A stretch of 64,000 nt of DNA from Leptospira tipperaryensis (lineage in GTDB: Bacteria; Spirochaetota; Leptospiria; Leptospirales; Leptospiraceae), in assembly GCF_001729245.1 (NCBI RefSeq), contig NZ_CP015217.1:733501-797500 (forward strand), in the 5' to 3' direction. A model generated the notes under the pieces. That model did not search any database and was not told the DNA's origin. It saw only the letters and a list, made by a program, of their open reading frames with translations. A program made the position numbers and the translations under genes. This document shows, piece after piece, positions 29,672 to 40,301 of the stretch (within the stretch, counting starts at the first letter, position 1; every line of letters begins with the position of its first letter).

Positions 29672-30649
29672 ATGATCGCAGTCGACCCGGAAAAACAAAA
29701 CACATTCCAAAAAATGAAAGTAGATTCCTTGTTTCAAAGAACCTTTGTTCGAAACGGAAATCTAGATCTTTTTTTAAAATACAATACGACCGCTTTGGAA
29801 AGACCGGATCGGGACACGATTCTTTTTGTGCACGGATATCCTGACGAACATTCGACCTGGGATTCGCAGTTGCATTCTTTATCAAAAGAATTCAACGTGG
29901 GCGCCTTCGATTTGAGAGGGGCTGGTAATTCGAGCAAACCGGAAAGACAAAAGGACTACAACGCGCGCGTTGTCTTTCAGGACTTTGAAGCGGTGATTCG
30001 TTTTTTAGGAAATGGAAAACCCGTTCACCTCGTGGCGCATGACTGGGGCGCTCTTTTGTCCTGGGGTTTCGTAGGTGATTTAGAATATTCTAAACTGATT
30101 CTTTCTTACACTGCAATGGGCGGACCACATCCGATTCTCGCGAGAAATCTGATGTTTCGTTATTTCTTCAGCTTGAGTCCGAGAAAGATCTGGATTTCGC
30201 TCAAACAATCCTTGAAGTCTTGGTATATCCTATTCTTCCAGATTCCTTGGCTTCCGGGTTTTTTAATTTCCAAGTTTACGATGCTCGTCTGGACGTATCT
30301 TATGCACGAGGCTGAGATTCCGAAAGGAGATCCGATGCGGAACTTTACAAGAAACGAAATTCTTAAAAGCGCGATTTATCCGATCCACTTATACCGAGAA
30401 CTCATTCGAGGAAAAAAATTTCCAACTCCGAAAAGGATTTCTGTTCCGGTCCGACTTCTCATTCCGATACGCGATATGGCGATCAGTCCCGAATGTTACG
30501 ATTCTCACGAAAGAATCTGTGACTTCTTAGAAACGACTCGAGTCGATTCCAATCATTGGATTCAAAAGGAGAAGCCGGAATTTGTAAGTGAAACAATTCG
30601 AAACTTTGTAATTCGAAACTCCTCTCGAAAAAATCAGAATCGAAGATAA
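29672..30649 (+). CDS. Epoxide-hydrolase-like alpha/beta hydrolase
   Basis: A 325-residue alpha/beta-fold hydrolase; the ATG at 29672 is preceded by GGAAGGAA. The oxyanion motif is H-G-Y-P-D near 50, and the nucleophile elbow reads A-H-D-W-G-A, with aspartate instead of serine, as in epoxide hydrolases and haloalkane dehalogenases. The catalytic histidine is in D-S-N-H-W. The cap region (about 150-235) is hydrophobic. Substrate unknown. It probably belongs with the PF10118-SDR pair upstream. A second, clearly related copy lies at 32883-33824. Confidence 0.86.
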   Translation: MIAVDPEKQNTFQKMKVDSLFQRTFVRNGNLDLFLKYNTTALERPDRDTILFVHGYPDEHSTWDSQLHSLSKEFNVGAFDLRGAGNSSKPERQKDYNARVVFQDFEAVIRFLGNGKPVHLVAHDWGALLSWGFVGDLEYSKLILSYTAMGGPHPILARNLMFRYFFSLSPRKIWISLKQSLKSWYILFFQIPWLPGFLISKFTMLVWTYLMHEAEIPKGDPMRNFTRNEILKSAIYPIHLYRELIRGKKFPTPKRISVPVRLLIPIRDMAISPECYDSHERICDFLETTRVDSNHWIQKEKPEFVSETIRNFVIRNSSRKNQNRR

Positions 30650-30792
30650 ACCTGAAATTCTGACGTATGGCTTGAGAGATGCATTCTAACTTAAAATTTG
30701 AAACAGGGTAGATCGAAAAAAACATAGCCAGAGGGCTTACTCGGGTAATTTTAGTATTTTGATATACTAGATTTGAATTTTTTACCCGCCCC

Positions 30793-31818
30793 ATGAAACA
30801 TATAGAACTTAGAAATCAAACGATTTCAATCCGCTCAATTCTCTGCGTTTTTCTTTTTTGTTTTTTTGCACTTCCTTCTTTTGCGGAAACAAAATCAAAA
30901 GATAAAGATTTACAAGATATCGTTCCCTTTGCCCAAGCAAACGTGGAAACAAAAACGGAGCCGGTTCCCGCGCCCGTAGATCCAAAAAAAGTCGAAGCCG
31001 AAAGAAGAGTCGACCAGCGTAAGGGAACCTGGAGTTTTCAGTGGGGTTACAACCGCGATTATTATACGCAGAGTGATATCACCTTCAAGGGGCCCGGATA
31101 CAATTTTACTCTCAAAGACGTAGTTGCGAAGGATAAACCCGAAAAACTCGATCCTTCGGTTTATCTCAATCCGAGTCTTTGGGAAATTCCTCAGTACAAC
31201 TTCCGCCTAACGTATTATTTCGCTGATAAGTTTTTTATCGCCTTCGGTCAGGACCACATGAAATACGTGATGAGTCGAGGTCAGGCGTCGAACATCAACG
31301 GTTACATCGATCCTCTCGCGATTCAAAGGGCGCATCTTGGAACCGCTTCCGATATGGCCGTCTATCTCTACTTATTTCCGGACGCATACAAACGACTGGA
31401 AGGATATCACGACGGAGAGACGATCAGTGTGACTCCCGACTTTTTAAAATTCGAACACACAGACGGTTTAAACTTTCTTTATATGGACGTGGGAACGATT
31501 CAACCTCTTTGGGTTTCGACTAACGGAGAACACGCGTTTAGTTTTGTTTCTTCCGTGGGCGGCGGTCCTATCATCGCCCGAAGCGACGTACGCTTATTTG
31601 GTGAAGGAAAGAATAATCATTTTCACGCCTCGGGTTACGGAGTTTCCGGTTACGTCGCTGGAAGAACCGATCTCTACAAATCCTTCTTTTTTGAATTCGG
31701 CGCGAAGGGAGGTTATATTGATCTTCCTAATATTTTTACGACCGGACGTTCGAAAGATCGAGCGAGTCAGAATTTCGGATTTTTGGAGATTATAGTTTTC
31801 GGCGGAGTGAATTTCTAA
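30793..31818 (+). CDS. Putative outer-membrane beta-barrel protein
   Basis: A 341-residue exported protein. The N-terminal signal peptide (core I-L-C-V-F-L-F-C-F-F-A-L-P) ends near S-F-A-E. A charged P/V/E/K-rich linker (about 35-75) precedes a region of alternating aromatic/hydrophobic strands ending in a terminal F (G-G-V-N-F), the usual signature of a barrel inserted by BamA. An inverted repeat, TAGTAT (30752-30757) and ATACTA (30764-30769), lies about 25-40 bases before the start. Family not recognised. The NlpC/P60 gene follows 16 bases later and is probably co-transcribed. Confidence 0.72.
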   Translation: MKHIELRNQTISIRSILCVFLFCFFALPSFAETKSKDKDLQDIVPFAQANVETKTEPVPAPVDPKKVEAERRVDQRKGTWSFQWGYNRDYYTQSDITFKGPGYNFTLKDVVAKDKPEKLDPSVYLNPSLWEIPQYNFRLTYYFADKFFIAFGQDHMKYVMSRGQASNINGYIDPLAIQRAHLGTASDMAVYLYLFPDAYKRLEGYHDGETISVTPDFLKFEHTDGLNFLYMDVGTIQPLWVSTNGEHAFSFVSSVGGGPIIARSDVRLFGEGKNNHFHASGYGVSGYVAGRTDLYKSFFFEFGAKGGYIDLPNIFTTGRSKDRASQNFGFLEIIVFGGVNF

Positions 31819-31834
31819 TCCGTCTAATCTAAGA

Positions 31835-32344
31835 ATGTTTCCTTCCAAACTCGTATTCTTTTTTACTCTGTGTATCGTCACGATTTGTTTTGCGATCTTA
31901 CACGGAGAAAAGAAGAATCCGGACAACGCCGAACTTCAGAATTATTTCCAACTCAATCATAAAATTTCCATCGGCCCGAAGGATTCTTTTCCTCTCTACA
32001 AAGAAGTCTATCGTTGGCTCGGAACTCCTTACAAAGATTACGGAACCGACGAATCCGGGATCGATTGTTCCAGTTTTACGAGTAAGATTTTATCAAAAGT
32101 TTACGGCTCGAATCTGAGCGGGCCGAGTTATACGATGGTTCCTCGAACCACTTCCATTTCAAAAGAAGAATTGAAGGAAGGAGATTTGATTTTCTTTACG
32201 ATCTCGGGAAACAAAGTGAGTCACGTAGGAATCTATCTCAAAGATCAAAAGTTTGTTCACGCTTCTACAAAACGAGGTGTGACGATCAATTCCTTAGAAG
32301 AAGAATATTATAAAAAGTATTATACTTCTTCCGGAAGACTTTGA
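31835..32344 (+). CDS. NlpC/P60 cysteine peptidase (cell-wall hydrolase)
   Basis: A 169-residue exported protein. Signal segment L-V-F-F-F-T-L-C-I-V-T-I-C-F-A near 5-20, then an NlpC/P60 domain. The catalytic cysteine is in G-I-D-C-S-S-F-T, the histidine in V-S-H-V-G-I-Y, and the third polar residue in F-V-H-A-S-T. The entry motif W-L-G-T-P-Y-K-D-Y-G matches the family. It probably cleaves peptide stems of peptidoglycan. Short, with no extra binding domain. It lies directly after a barrel-protein gene. Confidence 0.9.
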   Translation: MFPSKLVFFFTLCIVTICFAILHGEKKNPDNAELQNYFQLNHKISIGPKDSFPLYKEVYRWLGTPYKDYGTDESGIDCSSFTSKILSKVYGSNLSGPSYTMVPRTTSISKEELKEGDLIFFTISGNKVSHVGIYLKDQKFVHASTKRGVTINSLEEEYYKKYYTSSGRL

Positions 32345-32882
32345 CCGCGTAAGTAAGATCCGATCTGCGATCTACTCCCTTTGTGTGTTTGCATAAGCTT
32401 GCTCGCAAGTTTCGTGGGTAAGCGGAAATAAGAATGGTTCGAGGATGGGGTTTTGTTGGAGTTCCTACAAAATGGAATTGTACTTGCAAGAATTATAATT
32501 CTGTGATAGAGGAAAGTTTCCCAATTTTTTCCCGCCACCTCACCCCTCCACTCAAAATCAGGGCGGGGCGCGCGAGTTTTACAAAAAAATCGTCGTAGTT
32601 TCGACAATTTATCTTGAGATTCAAGTACTTTGAGGGTAAGGATATTCGATGAGAGTGGGGCGGGAGAATCGATTTAGACCTAAGGAAAATTTTGTTCAAA
32701 TTCTGAAAAAATAAAATTCTTTCGATATTTTATTTCAAAGGGACTTCAGTCCGATTTCAAATCTTTTTCAATAAAGCAATTGCCGTAATAAAAAAGAATA
32801 GAATATTTTTATAATATAGAGTCGAGTCTTTCAGAAAAAACTTTATTAAAATTCGAAACCTGCTTTCCCGAAATTCTTTTTA
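32345..32882. other. Gene-free spacer with repeat words
   Basis: About 540 bases without a gene on either strand. It contains a TTGTTGGAGTTCCTACA word (near 32453-32469) related to the repeat at 23044-23173, a G/C-rich tract (about 32520-32580), and a small hairpin AAGCTTG...CAAGTTT near 32396-32413. The spacer separates convergent genes and might include a non-coding RNA or repeat copy. Confidence 0.4.
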
Positions 32883-33824
32883 TCAAGCCGAGTATTTCGT
32901 AATAAATTTTTGTATTAGTTCGGTTACAACTTTCGGTTGTTCTCTGTGAACCCAATGATTGGAATCCAATTTATGAATTTCTAATTTTTCGACGTAATCC
33001 TTTGAATTCTCATAAACCTCCGGAAGAACTATAAAGTCCTTATTCGGAACGATCAATTGTACGGGAACTCGAATGTTCGAAGGCGCGGAAATCACGGTCT
33101 TACCGAATAACAATTCACGGAAGAGATTGATCGGAGCCATCGTAGCGCTGTAGATATCGTTTCTACTCATCTGTCTTAGGTGATCTTTCTTCGGAACTCC
33201 CCCTAAATCCATGACCAGTTTATAGATGGGTTCTCCGAAATTCTGCCAGAGAAACTCCGGCAGCATGGGAATCTGATAAAACCAAATATACCAGGAACGT
33301 ACACCTTGATCAAAAACTTTCTTCCAGTTTTCAAGTTTCAGGCTGAAGATGTCGTCGATCATTCTTTTTCCCGCGAGCCAAGGGTGAGGACCGGAAATCG
33401 CAGTAAAGGATCTGATATAACCTGAATATTCAGGATCGCTAATGAGTAACCAACCCAAGGCGGCTCCCCAATCATGACCGACAAGATGAACTTTTTTATC
33501 CTTGGAAAGAAATCGGATCGCTTCTAAAAGATCCGGAAGTATGACCGCATAGTTGTATTCGGATTGTTCCAAGGGTTTTGAGGATCTTCCAAAACCTCTT
33601 AGATCGATCGCGCCCAAACGATACGAACTTTCCAAAGCCTCGATTTGCAAATCCCAGGTTTTGTGAGTATCCGGATAACCGTGCACAAAAAGAATCACAT
33701 CCTTGGATTCGGTTTCAGAATAAGTAAGAAACAATTTTACTTTTTGATTTTCGAGGTAAGTGTATTTCAAAAGTCCATCTCCAAGGTTACGAACCGAATC
33801 GTAATAAAAAGGCCAGGCTATCAT
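32883..33824 (-). CDS. Epoxide-hydrolase-like alpha/beta hydrolase (paralogue)
   Basis: About 313 residues from the ATG at 33824. That ATG has GGGAG directly against it, which is too close. TTG at 33839 and TTG at 33770 (behind GGAG at good spacing) are alternatives, so the start is open. H-G-Y-P-D-T-H-K-T-W-D oxyanion region, nucleophile elbow G-H-D-W-G-A with Asp, and catalytic D-S-N-H-W-V-H-R-E. By eye it is similar along its whole length to the hydrolase at 29672-30649, including the cap (S-W-Y-I-x-F-x-Q-I-P). A nearby duplication is the simplest explanation; function unknown. Confidence 0.86.
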   Translation of the reverse strand: MIAWPFYYDSVRNLGDGLLKYTYLENQKVKLFLTYSETESKDVILFVHGYPDTHKTWDLQIEALESSYRLGAIDLRGFGRSSKPLEQSEYNYAVILPDLLEAIRFLSKDKKVHLVGHDWGAALGWLLISDPEYSGYIRSFTAISGPHPWLAGKRMIDDIFSLKLENWKKVFDQGVRSWYIWFYQIPMLPEFLWQNFGEPIYKLVMDLGGVPKKDHLRQMSRNDIYSATMAPINLFRELLFGKTVISAPSNIRVPVQLIVPNKDFIVLPEVYENSKDYVEKLEIHKLDSNHWVHREQPKVVTELIQKFITKYSA

Positions 33825-33913
33825 CTCCCTATGCTGCAAATTTTCCAGTCTTTTTAGAGATTTTTAATTTTTGTTCTGGTTGGATTTTCGAGAGGAGATT
33901 CTATCTTGGCCTC

Positions 33914-34915
33914 ATGTCAGAGAATGGATCCGAGGAAGCAAAGTCGCTTAACGATTCCGGAAATCCGATGGTGATGTTTCGAAACCGTCTCTCAAGAATG
34001 TCCAAACATTGGAAGAAATGGGCTCGGAAACGAGGTCTCCAGTGTTTTCGAATCTACGACAGGGACATCCCCCAAGTTCCAGTAAGCGTCGATCTTTACG
34101 GACCTTATTGTCAAATCTCCGCATATAAAAACAGTTATGAAATTTCAGACGAGGAAAGAGAAAGCGAAAACCAAGAAATCGGTAAGATCGTATCCGAAAT
34201 TCTAAATCTAAATCCGGAACAAATTTTTTGGAAAAAAAGAGAACCCAAAAAAGGAACGTTACAATACGAGAAACAATCGGAACAATCCGAGTTATTGGAA
34301 GTGGAGGAGAACGGACTTCTCTTTTATGTAAATCTTTCCGATTATCTTGATACCGGTTTGTTTTTAGATCACAGAGTTACGCGTGATCTCGTTCGTAAAG
34401 AATCAAAAGATAAGAAATTTCTAAACTTGTTTTCCTATACCGGTTCCTTTACGGTTTATGCGGCTTCCGGCGGCGCCTCAAAAAGTCTTAGCATCGATCT
34501 TTCCAATACCTATCTCGCTTGGGCTGAAGAAAATTTAAGAGCCAACGGCTTTTCCATTTCAAAACATAGAATGCTTCGAGCGGACGTTATGGAGTGGTTG
34601 CAAACCGAACGAAAAGAGAACGATCGAGAAAAATACGATTTGATCGTAGTCGATCCTCCCACATTTTCCAATAGTAAGAAGATGATCGATATCTTCGATG
34701 TGCAAAGAGATCACGTTGAGATTTTAAACATTCTCTATCGGGACTTTGCGCTTCCAGGCGCGGTTCTTTACTTCTCAACAAATTTTAGAAAGTTTCAACT
34801 TTCGGAGAAATCAATCCTCTGGGATCAAATAGAAGATATTTCCAAAAAGACATTGCCTGATGATTTCAGAAACGAAAGAATTCATTTCTGCTGGAGAATG
34901 CAAAAATCAAGCTGA
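33914..34915 (+). CDS. RlmK-like 23S rRNA methyltransferase
   Basis: A 333-residue SAM-dependent RNA methyltransferase resembling the C-terminal half of E. coli RlmL (RlmK, m7G2069 of 23S rRNA). Diagnostic segments: V-N-L-S-D-Y-L-D-T-G-L-F-L-D-H-R, the SAM motif N-L-F-S-Y-T-G-S-F-T, and the catalytic loop V-V-D-P-P-T-F-S-N-S-K. Here it stands alone without the THUMP/RlmL half. GAGAGGAG lies about 18 bases before the ATG, too far, so an internal ATG at 33968 is possible. It is divergent from the hydrolase gene. Confidence 0.86.
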   Translation: MSENGSEEAKSLNDSGNPMVMFRNRLSRMSKHWKKWARKRGLQCFRIYDRDIPQVPVSVDLYGPYCQISAYKNSYEISDEERESENQEIGKIVSEILNLNPEQIFWKKREPKKGTLQYEKQSEQSELLEVEENGLLFYVNLSDYLDTGLFLDHRVTRDLVRKESKDKKFLNLFSYTGSFTVYAASGGASKSLSIDLSNTYLAWAEENLRANGFSISKHRMLRADVMEWLQTERKENDREKYDLIVVDPPTFSNSKKMIDIFDVQRDHVEILNILYRDFALPGAVLYFSTNFRKFQLSEKSILWDQIEDISKKTLPDDFRNERIHFCWRMQKSS

Positions 34916-35085
34916 ATCTTTTTAAGAATCGAGCGGCCTTTAGAAATTTGAATCGATTTTTTTAGAAGGAAAACAATCGATAAGGCAGCCTCGGCGGCGG
35001 AACTCCTTGTTTTCGTATTGAAAAGACGATTCAATTTCGAGTTTGAGAAGATTGGAATTCTCCTTAGACATCTACTGAGAACGAA

Positions 35086-36006
35086 TCAAACGGATCGATT
35101 CTTGGATTGAAACAGATATCCTTGCACGAGAGGAAATCGCATCTCGGCAGCCAATCGAAGATCCTCAGGCGTTTCAATTCCTTCCAAGATACAAAGAATA
35201 TTCGATTCTTTGGCAAAATCAAGAAAACCCCAGAGTAAATATTTATAGGATTCCTTTGTTCTGATCAGATTCAACCAATGTTTATCAAACTTAACAAATT
35301 TAGAATATTCTAAAAAGTCGAAACAGAAGAGATTTTCTTTTCCGCCAACGTCGTCCAGAGCCAAAGGTATTTCCGCTTCGTATAACATTTTCAAACAGAA
35401 ACGTGTGTCCGCAATCAGAGTTGAATCGGTATTTTCTATAATTTCGCAGACAAGATGACTCTGGCTGCCAAGTAGATCGCGCCAGTGTTTTGCTTGCTTC
35501 TCACTTCTGCAAACATGCGGATCCAGATTCAGAAAAAGGCGTTTGTTCTCGGGACGATTTTGAATTTGGAAACGTTTTAGATTCTTTTCAAATTCGAAAA
35601 AAAGATCTTCTTGATGATGTAATTCTTTAAATACGAAGTCCGGTGAAACGTTTTTACCTTCTATGTTAAATCGAGCGAGGGCTTCGTAAGCGAATATGTT
35701 TCCGTTCTCGAGAGAAAGGATCGGTTGGTATTCGGTATGAAAATTTTCTTGTTCTAAGATTTCGATTAAAGCCTTCTGAAAAGTTTTCTTTTCTATCTTG
35801 GAGGATGGGGGCTTCGGAGGATCCGGATTATTGAAAGAGGAATTTTCGGATAGAAGGTCGTTTACGATATCACTCGCGACGGTTCGTTCGGGATTTAAGG
35901 AAAAAAGATTCTGAAATACTTTCCGATCCAGAATTGAAGTCGATTCGAATTCCAATAAATCGCTGTTAGGTGCTGATTTGAAAATTCCCTTCATACAAAA
36001 CCTCAT
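35086..36006 (-). CDS. Stand-alone EAL-domain c-di-GMP phosphodiesterase
   Basis: A 306-residue protein with a poorly conserved N-terminus (about 1-75) and an EAL domain. Signature Y-E-A-L-A-R-F near 105; later catalytic or metal positions appear as L-F-L-N-L-D-P, V-C-E-I-I-E-N-T, L-A-L-D-D-V-G-G, K-F-D-K-H-W and L-E-G-I-E-T, with V-Q-G-Y-L-F closing the domain. All key acidic and lysine residues I can align are present, so it is probably active. The usual D-D-F-G-T-G-Y-S loop is shortened to D-D-V-G-G-K-E. No sensory domain is evident. It is likely monocistronic. Confidence 0.88.
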   Translation of the reverse strand: MRFCMKGIFKSAPNSDLLEFESTSILDRKVFQNLFSLNPERTVASDIVNDLLSENSSFNNPDPPKPPSSKIEKKTFQKALIEILEQENFHTEYQPILSLENGNIFAYEALARFNIEGKNVSPDFVFKELHHQEDLFFEFEKNLKRFQIQNRPENKRLFLNLDPHVCRSEKQAKHWRDLLGSQSHLVCEIIENTDSTLIADTRFCLKMLYEAEIPLALDDVGGKENLFCFDFLEYSKFVKFDKHWLNLIRTKESYKYLLWGFLDFAKESNILCILEGIETPEDLRLAAEMRFPLVQGYLFQSKNRSV

Positions 36007-36112
36007 TTTCCCAGCCTAAGAAGGGTTCTAAAAAAGTCAACACAAATGAGAATGAAACTCAATATCATAAATTGTCTAAACCTCGTAAATTCGGCGATTC
36101 TTATCAAAATAG

Positions 36113-36189
36113 GCTTTTCGGATTGGAAGTTCGGCGTATGCGTTACTTCAGTTTGGCTCTTTTTCCAATTTACGCTTTCGGATTGGAAA
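36113..36189. repeat. Direct repeat in the 36-kb promoter region
   Basis: The word TTTCGGATTGGAA occurs at 36116-36128 and 36176-36188, exactly 60 bases apart, in the spacer between the EAL gene and the following plus-strand gene. A possible tandem regulator site or small duplication. Confidence 0.35.
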
Positions 36190-36211
36190 TAAATTCTTCC
36201 TAAGGTTCCCT

Positions 36212-36973
36212 ATGAAATTTACTTCTAAGATTCTAAACTTCCCTCTTTTTATCGTAATCCTTCTATTCTTAGCGTCGTTTCCCGGTCTTCTTCGTTCGGA
36301 AGAATCCGGTCCTTCCGATCTTTCTTCAACGATCGGAAATCAGAATGAACGAAGAGCTCAAAAGCGTTTTTACGTTGGAGGATTCGGGATCAACGAGTTG
36401 TCTTGGCTTCAAGCGGGTTATAATCTGAGTGGACGATTCTCCATTTCCTTTTTAGCCCACCAAAGACATCGAGCGGATCATTTTGATTTGGATCGAACCG
36501 CGTATCACACCGGCGCCGTCGCATTTTCTTTACAGAATAAAGACTTCACTCAAAATCAATACACGATTGCTCTAGAATGGTTTCCGTTTACGATTCCATA
36601 CTACTTTAGCATCGGAGTGGGTCAGGAGTTTTATTTTCAAAGAGATCGTAAAAGCGAATTTTGGGTTTACTCGGACGGAAGCGCCGAAGGCAGAACTTGG
36701 CAGTATTCGATTTCCAATAAAAGAGCCTTTGTTGCTCCGGGTGCGGGTCTACGTTATGTGTTCTCCTCTGGGATTTTCTTAAACGGAGGGTTTAACGTTC
36801 TAATGTTTACGAACAGTTCCGCGCATATTCAGAGGGAAGATCTCAGCTTTTACAATCAAAAGCCGGATCCGGCGACCTTGGAAAGAATCTGGAAGGACGG
36901 CAAGGAAAAAGAATTGGATCGTGCGAAAGGAATCGGAATTCAGCTTTTTTTATCAGCCGGTATTTCTTTTTAA
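36212..36973 (+). CDS. Putative outer-membrane protein
   Basis: A 253-residue exported protein. The signal peptide core is L-F-I-V-I-L-L-F-L-A-S-F-P, ending near L-R-S. The mature region alternates aromatic and hydrophobic residues (Y-V-G-G-F-G, Y-N-L-S-G-R-F-S-I-S-F-L, Y-Y-F-S-I-G-V-G-Q-E-F-Y-F) and finishes I-S-F, the terminal-F barrel signature. It looks like an 8-10 stranded OmpW/OmpA-like barrel. No family is recognised. It converges with kdpE, with only 12 bases between stops. Confidence 0.7.
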   Translation: MKFTSKILNFPLFIVILLFLASFPGLLRSEESGPSDLSSTIGNQNERRAQKRFYVGGFGINELSWLQAGYNLSGRFSISFLAHQRHRADHFDLDRTAYHTGAVAFSLQNKDFTQNQYTIALEWFPFTIPYYFSIGVGQEFYFQRDRKSEFWVYSDGSAEGRTWQYSISNKRAFVAPGAGLRYVFSSGIFLNGGFNVLMFTNSSAHIQREDLSFYNQKPDPATLERIWKDGKEKELDRAKGIGIQLFLSAGISF

Positions 36974-36985
36974 TAAATTTGTTAA

Positions 36986-37669
<684 letters not shown>

Positions 37670-37673
37670 ACTT

Positions 37674-40301
37674 TCAACCCGGTTTTACAGGAATATCGAT
37701 ACAAAATCTAGCGCCGCCTTCTTTTCTATTTTCTGCAATCAGAGTTCCTTGATGAGTTTCCACAATGGATCTGCTGATCGAAAGCCCGAGCCCGCTGCCG
37801 ACGTGATTTCGATTTTTACTTCTGTAAAATTTTTCGAAAATCTTTTCAAGATCTTCTTCTGCGATTCCGGGTCCGTTATCTTCAACAATATATTTGATTC
37901 TTTCTTTTCCGCAAATCAATTCGATCGAGATGGGAGAACTTTCCGGAGAAATTTGTACGGCGTTGAATAGAATATTAAAAAGCGCTTGTTCCATAAGAGT
38001 AAAATCCATCCAAACAGGAATCGGATTTTCAGGAATACGAATCACACAACGACTGTTTTTAACGGTTTGTCTTAACCTCCTCACGACGACGTGAATCAGA
38101 TCGGAAGGATCGTGCCAATCTTGTCTTAGTTTTAAAAACCCGGATTCGAAACGGCTCATGTCCAAAAGATTTCCCAATAACAAATTGAGAATCATACTGC
38201 TTTCATTGATTTCGTTTAACAATTCCTTGCGGGCTTCGGAGGAATTGTCTATTTCCGGTTCCAAAAGGGCGGTGACCGCGCCTCGTATTGCGGAAAGAGG
38301 AGTTTTTAACTCGTGAGAGAGAGAATTAAAAATGATCGTGTAAAGTCTTTCCGATTGATTTGCGAGATATCTTGTTCTTGTCTCTTCGGATAACAATTCT
38401 CTTTCAAGAGCGAGTGCGATCTGATTGCCCATAGTGAGTAAAAGATTTTCCTGATCGAGATTGAGTCTTTCCTTGAGGATGATTCCTAATACGCCGATGA
38501 TTTTTCCAGGAGCTATCATTGGAAAGTAAGTGCCCTGAGACATGGAAAGAGTATCCGAATACTTGCCGGCGGTAATTTTATTTTTATAAACCCAGTTTGC
38601 GACCGCGGTTTCTTTTGCATCCGGGAAAAAATTTCCCGCTCTTGAAGAACTCGAATCGATCGTACCTTGATTCTCCAAAAGAATCGTCACTGCGGTTTGA
38701 AAAACCTTCTTAAGATATTCTGCGCCTATTTCGGAAATTTGACGAATCTCTCTTGCGTGTCCCAATTCTTTCGAAAGCTCGTATAACGTAGCCAATCGCA
38801 ACTCTCGATTGACGAGAGCCTTCTCTTTTTGTCTCAATCTTGACGTTACGTTACCGATGGTGATTGAAATAAAAAGAAAGGAACCGAACATCAAGACGTC
38901 TTCTAACTTTTCGATATAGAACGTATATTTCGGCGGGATAAATAAAAAATCCCACAAGAGTCCGGAAAGAAGTCCCGCAAGAATCGTGGGACCTTTGGAA
39001 AAAAGGGATCCGATTCCCGAAACGAAAAATAAATATAAAAATGAGATGCTCCAATATCCCGTGACCGGTTCTAAAAAAAGACTGAGGCTCGTAGCTAAGA
39101 AAATCAAAGCAACCGATGCGACGTATTGTTTTCCTCCGGAAGAAGTTCTTAAAAATCGATTGAGAATCGATTCTTCTCCCGAAAACGAAGTGTGATCGTA
39201 TGGAACCAAACACAATTCGAAGTTAGCCGTAATTCTTGCAAGTTTGGATGCGGGAGAATTCCATTTCTTCCACCAAGACATCGGCGGTTTTCCCAAGACT
39301 ACTCGGGTGATATTTTTTTGTTCAGCAATTCTAAGGATCGCCTCCACCGGATCTTCGTCAGCGGAATATAAAATTTCGGAACCGAGTTCTCTTGCAAAGC
39401 TGAGATTTTTTTCCAGCTGGCTGACGGATTCTTTGGAAAGATTCTCCCTTGTTTGATTGTAGATGGAATACAATTCTCCGTTTCTTTCATAGGCTAGACG
39501 TTTCGCATAACGTAATAAAGAATAAGAATTCGGACTCGCGCTGATCGCAACAAGGATTCTCTCTCTAAATCTTGTCGAGTCCGGCGAAGTGTTTACGTGT
39601 CTTGCCGTATAATTGAGCGCGGTTTCACGTAAGAAGGAAAGATTCTCCTTTTTGAAAAAATGATCTCCGGCAAAATTCGCTTTTTCGGGAACGTAAACTT
39701 TTCCTTCCTGTAAACGTTTACGGAGATCGTCCGGTGATAAATCGATCAGAAGAATTTCATCGGCGATGTCTAAAACGGAATCTGGAATCGTTTCGCGAAT
39801 TTTAACCGAGGTCGTTTTTTCCACAGCCTCCACTTGACTTTCCAAGTGTTGAACGTTGAGAGTCGTGAAAACGTTGATACTATGTTTTAAAATTTCGATT
39901 ACGTCTTGGTATCTTTTGATATGTCTGCTTCCGGGAATATTCGTATGAGCAAACTCGTCCACTAAGACAACTTCGGGTTTTCTTTTGAGAATGGCGTCTA
40001 TGTCCATCTCTTCGAATTGAATTCCTCTGTGTTCGATACTTTTGCGGGGAAGAATTTCGAGTCCTTCCAAAAGTTCTTCCGTTTCTTTTCTGCCGTGGGT
40101 TTCGATATAACCGACGACAACGTCCACTCCTTCTTTTTTGAGCGTACGAGCGGCGTTTAACATCGCGTAGGTTTTTCCGACCCCCGCAACCATTCCGAAA
40201 AAGATTTTTAGTTTTCCGGAAATGGATTTTTGTTCCTCGGCTTGAACCTTTCGAAGAAGTTCATCCGGGTCCAATCGGTCATTTTCTTTCCAATCGGTCA
40301 T
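37674..40301 (-). CDS. kdpD: Kdp sensor histidine kinase KdpD
   Basis: An 875-residue sensor kinase. The N-terminal KdpD domain (about 28-235) carries Walker [10 protein letters not shown] (36-44) and D-E-F-A-H-T-N. A USP-like domain follows (I-L-V-A-I-S-A-S-P), then four TM helices in the DUF4118 region, a GAF-like segment, the HisKA site S-H-E-L-K-T-P-L and the HATPase N/G boxes (D-N-G-P-G-I, G-S-G-L-G-L). Architecture and length match full-length KdpD. It overlaps kdpC by 4 bases. Confidence 0.96.
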   Translation of the reverse strand: MTDWKENDRLDPDELLRKVQAEEQKSISGKLKIFFGMVAGVGKTYAMLNAARTLKKEGVDVVVGYIETHGRKETEELLEGLEILPRKSIEHRGIQFEEMDIDAILKRKPEVVLVDEFAHTNIPGSRHIKRYQDVIEILKHSINVFTTLNVQHLESQVEAVEKTTSVKIRETIPDSVLDIADEILLIDLSPDDLRKRLQEGKVYVPEKANFAGDHFFKKENLSFLRETALNYTARHVNTSPDSTRFRERILVAISASPNSYSLLRYAKRLAYERNGELYSIYNQTRENLSKESVSQLEKNLSFARELGSEILYSADEDPVEAILRIAEQKNITRVVLGKPPMSWWKKWNSPASKLARITANFELCLVPYDHTSFSGEESILNRFLRTSSGGKQYVASVALIFLATSLSLFLEPVTGYWSISFLYLFFVSGIGSLFSKGPTILAGLLSGLLWDFLFIPPKYTFYIEKLEDVLMFGSFLFISITIGNVTSRLRQKEKALVNRELRLATLYELSKELGHAREIRQISEIGAEYLKKVFQTAVTILLENQGTIDSSSSRAGNFFPDAKETAVANWVYKNKITAGKYSDTLSMSQGTYFPMIAPGKIIGVLGIILKERLNLDQENLLLTMGNQIALALERELLSEETRTRYLANQSERLYTIIFNSLSHELKTPLSAIRGAVTALLEPEIDNSSEARKELLNEINESSMILNLLLGNLLDMSRFESGFLKLRQDWHDPSDLIHVVVRRLRQTVKNSRCVIRIPENPIPVWMDFTLMEQALFNILFNAVQISPESSPISIELICGKERIKYIVEDNGPGIAEEDLEKIFEKFYRSKNRNHVGSGLGLSISRSIVETHQGTLIAENRKEGGARFCIDIPVKPG

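Noticed and set aside
30076..30095. TTAGAATATTCTAA inside the epoxide-hydrolase-like gene (and near 35300)
   Set aside because: Encodes ordinary L-E-Y-S-K residues in each case; not treated as operators.
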